Assembly: GCA_002897115.2 (NCBI GenBank) | Contig: BCIH01000006.1 | Span: 711,732-752,673, forward strand | Reading direction: 5' to 3' | Source: Prototheca cutis | Lineage: Eukaryota; Chlorophyta; Trebouxiophyceae; Chlorellales; Chlorellaceae | Length of the DNA: 40,942 bases | In this document: in pieces, positions 36,260 through 40,942 of the stretch | Numbering within the stretch: the stretch's first letter is position 1 | Layout: each line of letters opens with the position of its first letter | Made by a program: the position numbers and the translations under genes | Notes under the pieces: model-generated | Told to the model about the DNA's origin: nothing | Database searches by the model: none | Seen by the model: only the letters and a program-made list of their open reading frames with translations

Positions 36260-36690
36260 GTCGCCTCCGCAGTGGCTCCAGCAAACCTTGTCCGTTTCAA
36301 GCTCCTTCGCGATCGCCATTTCACGTCCGCAGGTTGCGCGTCGCTGGATCCAAGGCCCAAGATCTCTGAACAGGTGCGCAGCTAAGCAGTAAGTCTCAGG
36401 ATTCCCAGGGAAGCCGGAGCGCACCTGGCTGCTTTTTGTTGGGGTGGGGCATGTGGTTGCGTGTGTTGACATCTTGGTGGTCAGTGCGACAGTCACGCCT
36501 GGTTCGTGCGGATTGTGACATTGCATGACTGCATGCTGCATGTGGATGCACGCTCAGCCGGTCTGCCTTGGTGCGGAGCTGCGGCATGGAAGCGGCCGAG
36601 CCACCCAGGACCTGGAAAACCTGGGCGGCCAACTCAATGAAGGCCAAGTGCCGTCCATGTTCGGGGATGGTACCACGCGGACCCATGACG
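36260..36690 (-). pseudogene. Possible further Fanzor-like exon remnants
   Basis: The minus-strand frame near 36275-36385 encodes KELETDKVCWSHCGGD, which recalls the D-E-x-x-T-S-x-x-C-x-x-C segment just before the TnpB/Fanzor zinc ribbon. Farther upstream, near 36545-36686, a frame encodes PEHGRHLAFIELAAQVFQV and MPQLRTKADRLS, which looks protein-like but matches nothing I know. Together with the decayed RuvC-III block at 35800-35880 they could be one dead gene. The call is weak: no catalytic Glu or GxDPG motif is seen. Confidence 0.25.
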
Positions 36691-36760
36691 GGGTATGACC
36701 CGTGTGGTAGTTTAGGTGCAGAACTACCGCGTGGGTGCCCGTGGGGCGCCCCTGTAGGGG
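36671..36760. repeat. Cluster of overlapping inverted repeats
   Basis: Stems that can form: 36671-36680 with 36700-36709 (one G-U), 36706-36712 with 36722-36728 (perfect 7 bp), 36733-36740 with 36744-36751 (one mismatch) and 36749-36752 with 36757-36760. Some exclude each other. Confidence 0.6.
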
Positions 36761-37321
36761 TCTGGACTAGGTCCTTGGACTAAGTCTCTGAAATCCCCGT
36801 CGATCAAGCGGCTGGGGCATCGTGAGGAGGGCCTGGCGGCCTGAATTCATTGATGTTAACCCTAACGCGGGGCGAGGTTCCTCCACTCCCCCTTCGATGA
36901 AGCTCCGAACGAAACCCTCTCTCTCGATGCGAGGGGCGCGTCAACTCGTGGATTATTCCCCGAGGCAACAGCGTTCTCGCAAATTCTCGGCCGGACGGGT
37001 GACCTTTCAACTGGAATCCAACGACATGTCACAAAAAGAATTCCGCGATCTTTGTGCACAGCAGCAACATAGTGCAAACGATGGGGTCAAGGCTCAGAGG
37101 GTTGTGGGTCATGGGTAGCCCGGGGCGGACGGTGCTGGTGCGAATGGCAGCCATGGTACCCCAGTGGGGAGGATCAGCTGGATAAAGTGGTCAGGAGTTG
37201 GGGATCACATGGGAATCGGCGGGGCTCGGTGCTGGAACCGAGCTGGGGAGAGAGTCGGCCAGAAGACAGCCCACAGACAGGCACCGCTCGCCAGTGCGGG
37301 GTGGCTTTCCCAGCAAATGGC
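36761..37321. other. Region downstream of the MFS gene, no gene seen
   Basis: Contains the MFS transporter 3' UTR. A 15-bp direct repeat links 36890-36904 with 34777-34791. No coding frame is convincing. Confidence 0.4.
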
Positions 37322-40300
37322 TCACGCACGAAAGCCTGGTCGGCGTCGCGGCGCAGTGGGCCCACCGGCGCCCGGCTTCTCGGCGCCTTCTGCGATTGCC
37401 ACTAGGCCCAGTTCCGGCTCAGTGCGTCGCGCGGCACGGATGGTGGCCGCGCAGTCTCGCGGAAAGGTCCAGTGCAGCCCCGAGAATGCCAGCAGGCACA
37501 GCGTCCATGGCACACACAGGATGACCAGCAGCGCCGCCCCCAGCGCCCTGGCATTGGCCGCGGCCTGCGCCGTGCCCAACAGCCCGCCCACCTCGCCCCG
37601 GAACCCAAACAGCCGCTCGGCCGCAAGGCCGACAAGCGGCGCGCCACAGGCACCAATGGCCCCCTGAGAGTTGGGCCATTCGGGGGGAATCACCACGTCG
37701 TCCGGGGTACCGCGCAAGCTGCGAGGTTTGAATTGTCCGTTCATCATGCCTAGCCGCTCCCACCCAATAACACACACATACAAAGCCCCCCACCCCCCAC
37801 ACACACCTCAAAGCTGCGATCAAAGGCATAGATGGTGGTGCGCAGGTTCTCGGGGACCAGCTCCGCAAACATGGCTGAATTATTGCATCCGCACCAGCTG
37901 CGGGGACAGAGATGGGTGTTCAGCGGTTGCCGTAGTGCAACAGGAATCAACGGAAGACTACACCTTGTGCTGCATGCAGCTACCGTGCGCGTTTCCCCAC
38001 ACAGCAGCAGGTGCCATGCCTACCGCCACGACACCCCACAACACGCCCCCACCTGACGAGCAGGCCCATGGTGAAGAGCGTCGAAGCGTACAGCGCAAAG
38101 TAGGGATGGTCGATCGTGGGCTCGGGCAGGCCGCGGAAGAGCAGCCAGCTCAGCGGAAGTCCCACCAGCACTGCGACAGGGGTGGGGGTGGGGGGTGGGG
38201 TAAGGGGGTGTTTGCTCTGGGCATGCCGGGTTGCCACTGGTTTCATGTGTTCCTTGCGCATGGAGTCCCAGAGATGCCAACAATCCACGTTGCACCCTGT
38301 GCACAAGGCAGTCGCACCTGAGAATTGGTTGGTGAGGACTCGGCCGTGGCCCGGCCACCTGATTGCCATGGCATCCCCTGCAGGATGTGGTGGCAGCAGT
38401 GGGGGCGTGGTGGAAGCAGGGAGGCATTCTTCTCATGCCTGTTCCTTGCTTTGGTACATGGGGCAGAATGAAGAGGCATGCGAAAAGAGCCCAGAGGCAC
38501 TCACTCGGTGTCCCCCTCCTGACTTGTTTAGTCCCACTGCCATCACACGCTCACCAATGCTGCCCCCGATGAAACTGCCGATCGCACATCCCAGGCCAAA
38601 CACGGCCATACAGGTGCCCGCCTGCAGGTCTGTAAACCCCAGCATCTGCGCCGGCGGAGAGAGCCCCAGGTTGGCACTCAAGACAGGCGGAGGCAGTGGT
38701 TGCGTGCTGCAGCGTTGCGCTCTGCTCACTTTCCCCGGCAGTATCCAAGGCCAAACCGCATGTCCCACACACGCACGCAGCCCACCTGAAACCACACAGT
38801 GAACATGGCCGTCGCTTGCCAGGGAACCGATCCCACGATCCCTGGTATGACAGGTTCTCGACAGGGAGTCAGGGTATCGGATGGGATGTGGGCAGGACGC
38901 AGGGAAGAGACGTCTGGCATAGATGTGTCGGCACCGGCCTGCAAACTCTTGCAGTCAACTTCCATGCCCGGGAACACAGGCCCTCATGGCCGTCACACCG
39001 CGCCCATGCAGCTCGTCTCATCTCGTGGCCAACACATGGGCATACCTTGGAGGATGAGTACTTGGAAAGAGGGAATGCCAAGCACCATTTTTACATCACC
39101 CCAGATCCTCCACAGCGCGGCGTGAGGTTCGGCACCGCCGCTGCATGCAACAGGGGAAACCAACGGGCTTGGTGTGAGCCGAGGGAATCCAGGGATACAC
39201 ACAGCATTGTCGTTTGGGCTCCCAACCCCCTTCCACCACGTCGAAAAATGACACCTCCACCTTGACAAGCAGAAATACCTTGGGGGCAGGGGGTGCCGCT
39301 CCGCGGCTGCCGCCAGCACCACCGGCCCGGAGACTGCGCCTTGATCCGGGACTTCCGTGGCCGCCGGTTTCCAGGCCTTGACCAGCTGGCCGCGTGCACC
39401 CGCATTCGAGTCGTCGGCGCCAGGGTTTGTACCCTCAAAACCAGCCTGTACTGCGTACCGTTCGTCCCCGGCGCGGCGGCGCGGTTCGACGGCTAGCAGC
39501 GCTACGGTGGCGGCGGTCGCAAGGGACGCCAGTCCCACGACGTGAAAGGCAAAGCGCCATCCCTCCATGCCGTAGAAAGTGCGTGCCCCGGCATTGGTGG
39601 CCAGGAAGGCCCCTGCCATGCCGCCCAGGCTGGACGTCAGGGCCATCACTCCAAAGGCCCGGCCACGCTGGTCGGGCGCGTTGCAGTCGGCCACCACGCT
39701 TTGCACGCTGGGGATGACCAGTGCCAGGCCCACCCCGTTCACGGCGCAGGCGAGCATGGCTTGCCAGAGCTCGGTCGTCAGGCCCACCACCATCGTCATC
39801 ACCTGCACGCCCGGTGGGAGGTCGGTTTGTGTGGTGAGCGCGTCGGCGTTTGCAGTTCGTACGGGCCTCGTGCAGACCAGGCAAAGCTCACGCACGTCAG
39901 CCACACACCCCCCAGATGGTGCAGCCCAGAGCAACGATGACGGTGCGGTCATGCTTGTCTCCCAGCATGCCACTGATGGGCGAGGAAGCGGCCTGAGGTG
40001 CGGGGGATTGAAAGGAAGCTGTACGGCTGCGGCCCCATCACGGCTGCACAGCTTGAGCTGGCCCCGAGCAGGGACCCATGCTTCCTGCAGCGCATCCCTG
40101 ATGCAAGGCCTTGGCTCCGAAACCCCTTCAACCCCAAATGATCCAACTCTCAAGCCGTGAACTGCACTGCCCATGTCCAGAATCCATGACATCAGATCCC
40201 TCCGGCCCGGATCGTGCCTGTGCCACGGCTCGGCACATGGTCAGTGCTCCCAGCTGCGGCAGCGTGGCATGAAGGCTCCGCCCCACAAACATGTACACCG

Positions 40301-40596
40301 CGGGGAGGATGCCCTCATCCGTGCCTGGTCATCGGGCGACAAGGGGGGTTCTTTTCAGGGAGGGGTGCATGGATGGCTTGCATGTGTTGGGGACCTATTC
40401 GATGGGAGGATGCGGCAAGGCTCTTGCCCTCCAGAACCGATACAGGCATGCACAAAGCACATCCAATAGGATGCATGGACTGGCGCCACGTAGCCGACTG
40501 CATTCATGCCATCCATGTGTGCCTACGTTCGACGATTGAGGCAAGGTTCATGAGGAGCGGCGTGAGCCTGGCTCTCGCCCGCAGCCTTCTTCGCAT
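37322..40596 (-). CDS. Major facilitator superfamily transporter (plant UNE2-like)
   Basis: Eleven exons: 40527-40596, 40218-40324, 39909-39992, 39279-39802, 39046-39140, 38786-38841, 38555-38645, 38318-38377, 38053-38170, 37807-37897 and 37322-37663; 545 residues, continuous phase. The start is the Met of MRRRLRARARLTPLLMN. Family features: NLASIVERTDEGILPAVY, the MFS motif A SGMLGDKHDR after helix 2, AVNGVGLALVIPSVQSVVAD, GWRFAFHVVGL, GIVGSVPWQATAMFTVWF, FGLGCAIGSFIGGSIG, PLSWLLFRGLP, AMFAELVPENLRTTIYAFDR and ALGAALLVILCVPWTLCLLA. It resembles plant UNE2-type carriers and the wider Spinster-like group. About 12 membrane helices are expected, with a long cytosolic loop in the middle (exon 4). 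The substrate is unknown. Intron 2 is GC-AG (CAG|GCACGA). Confidence 0.92.
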
Positions 40597-40917
40597 CGTC
40601 CAGCTCGACCCGAAGGGCACGTCGATCCGGCACTGTCCTGTTGTCTAAAGTCCAGCCGTTGGAGCAACTGGGCCCAACCCGCCTTGCATGCGTTCCGTCC
40701 ACCCCGAGACCTCCCCGGCTGCCCGTGGACACTTCAAAATCTGGGTGCCATGACCTCTGCGCCGGGCCCACAGGCGAGGCTCCAATCACGATGACACTGC
40801 ACCTATTTTCTAATGACTCGCCATCGAGATCCTGGGCCCCGCCTGGCCCCGGCATGCTCCAGTGATGCGTCCCCACCAGAAGGGTGTCGTAGCATCCTCC
40901 GTGTTGGGGAGGGGCCC
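40597..40917. other. Upstream region of MFS transporter
   Basis: Probable promoter and 5' UTR of the minus-strand transporter. No other gene is seen. Confidence 0.4.
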
Positions 40918-40942
40918 GGGGGGGGGGGGGGGGGGGGGGGGG
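40918..40942. repeat. Terminal G-run
   Basis: 25 G in a row up to the last base of the window. This is likely the place where an assembly broke off or a sequencing artefact. Confidence 0.8.

Noticed and set aside
34777..36904. 15-bp direct repeat (CCCTTCGATGAAGCT) flanking the Fanzor-like region
   Set aside because: A repeat this short can arise by chance in 41 kb and the spacing does not fit the other duplicated blocks, so I do not call it an element boundary.

Overview
The window is nuclear DNA of a green alga, most likely a trebouxiophyte of the Chlorella/Auxenochlorella kind. The evidence is GC-rich sequence, many short spliceosomal introns (mostly GT-AG, with several GC-AG), and plant-type proteins: PEX4, suicide-type THI4, a RAD16 with the plant zinc-finger insertion, a plant UNE2-like MFS carrier, a plant-like TCP11 protein and a plastid-type adenylate kinase. 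I built the gene models by hand from splice signals, reading phase and remembered family sequence. Most close perfectly in frame; no search was run.

Layout, left to right: C-terminal end of a Fanzor/TnpB-like nuclease (+, 1-123) followed by a strongly structured stretch (202-315); adenylate kinase (-, 666-2287); PEX4 (+, 2722-3748); THI4 (+, 4280-6503); RAD16 (-, 7044-12264); an unrecognised SP/TP-rich protein (-, 13674-14309); acylphosphatase with a membrane anchor (+, 15313-15998); EVE-domain protein THYN1 (-, 16316-17531); decapping cofactor DCP1 (-, 18184-19983); ALG5 (+, 20402-23283); Notchless/NLE1 (-, 23636-26177); RIO2 kinase (+, 26612-29736); TCP11-family protein (-, 30178-34276); a second, partly decayed Fanzor-like locus (-, about 34800-36690); an MFS transporter (-, 37322-40596). 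The window ends in a G-run.

Most genes are unrelated housekeeping genes in alternating head-to-head and tail-to-tail pairs. Three head-to-head pairs have intergenic gaps of about 420-435 bp: adenylate kinase/PEX4, DCP1/ALG5 and NLE1/RIO2. The last pairs a 60S with a 40S ribosome assembly factor.

The part most worth attention is the pair of Fanzor-like (eukaryotic TnpB, RNA-guided nuclease) traces near both ends. Each has a C-terminal RuvC-III motif followed, on the coding strand, by a run of adjacent hairpins that could be its guide RNA scaffold. Also notable are recurrent GC-AG introns in five genes, an apparent GA-AG intron in RAD16, and a 54-nt G tract in the THI4 intron next to the catalytic cysteine codon.
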